DNA of 5,530 nucleotides from JAYWDA01 sp043779185. GTDB taxonomy: Bacteria > Bdellovibrionota > Bdellovibrionia > Bdellovibrionales > Bdellovibrionaceae. Below the pieces are notes generated by a model. That model saw nothing but the letters and a program-made list of their open reading frames with translations. It did no database searches and was not told the origin of the DNA. The stretch's first letter is position 1. Each line of letters begins with the position of its first letter. The translations under genes were made by a program, and so were the position numbers. The stretch lies in assembly GCA_043779185.1 (NCBI GenBank), contig JAYWEQ010000158.1, positions 1 to 5,530 on the forward strand, given 5' to 3'. Shown here one piece after another: positions 5,529-5,530 of this stretch.

Positions 5529-5530
5529 TG
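5528..5530 (+). CDS. Start codon of a downstream, translationally coupled gene
   Basis: The Fic stop TGA (5526-5528) overlaps an ATG at 5528-5530 in the TGATG arrangement typical of translational coupling. A strong Shine-Dalgarno, AAGGA at 5514-5518 (within GGAAGGA), is 9 nt upstream. This suggests a second operon gene co-expressed with the Fic protein. Only its start codon is in the window, so its product cannot be stated. Confidence 0.45.

Overview
The window holds four protein-coding genes, all on the + strand. In order they are: the 3' part of an S9-type serine peptidase (2-1093), an HNH endonuclease-like protein (1517-2509), an exported lipoprotein with a DsbA/thioredoxin-like domain (2624-4036), and a large winged-helix-Fic fusion protein (4149-5528). 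A fifth gene appears to start on the last three bases (ATG at 5528-5530). Gene density, clear Shine-Dalgarno sites and a lipobox show a Gram-negative-type bacterial chromosome. The HNH protein type (long helical N-terminal half, linker, C-terminal HNH) and the exported SurA/DsbA-like lipoprotein look to me like Bdellovibrio or a relative (Bdellovibrionota). That is recollection of family style, not a database result.

Layout: 2-1093 is housekeeping-type exported or cytosolic peptidase sequence, cut by the window edge. 1094-1516 is a 423-base gap with a perfect GC-rich hairpin (1206-1222) and one possible 20-codon ORF (1306-1368). The HNH gene is AT-rich, and its Shine-Dalgarno site lies partly inside a small AU hairpin. 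The core of the 1206-1222 hairpin, a 14-mer, recurs in the opposite orientation inside the HNH gene, exactly in the linker between its two halves. A 114-base gap with an extended -10 candidate precedes the lipoprotein gene.

The most striking region is 4037-5530. A very AT-rich 112-base gap carries four perfect TGTCCT/AGGACA half-sites plus one degenerate one, wrapped around a good promoter (TTGTAA-17-TAATAT). It drives a protein with an N-terminal winged-helix-like domain, a class II Fic domain with an intact inhibitory S-x3-E-G motif, and an uncharacterised C-terminal domain. The catalytic His of the Fic motif is replaced by Gln. The simplest model is an autoregulated, possibly non-AMPylating Fic-family regulator, translationally coupled to a second gene that starts on its stop codon and lies outside the window.

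The four genes do not form one evident pathway. Each seems to have its own start signals, and only the Fic gene and the gene starting at 5528 look like an operon.
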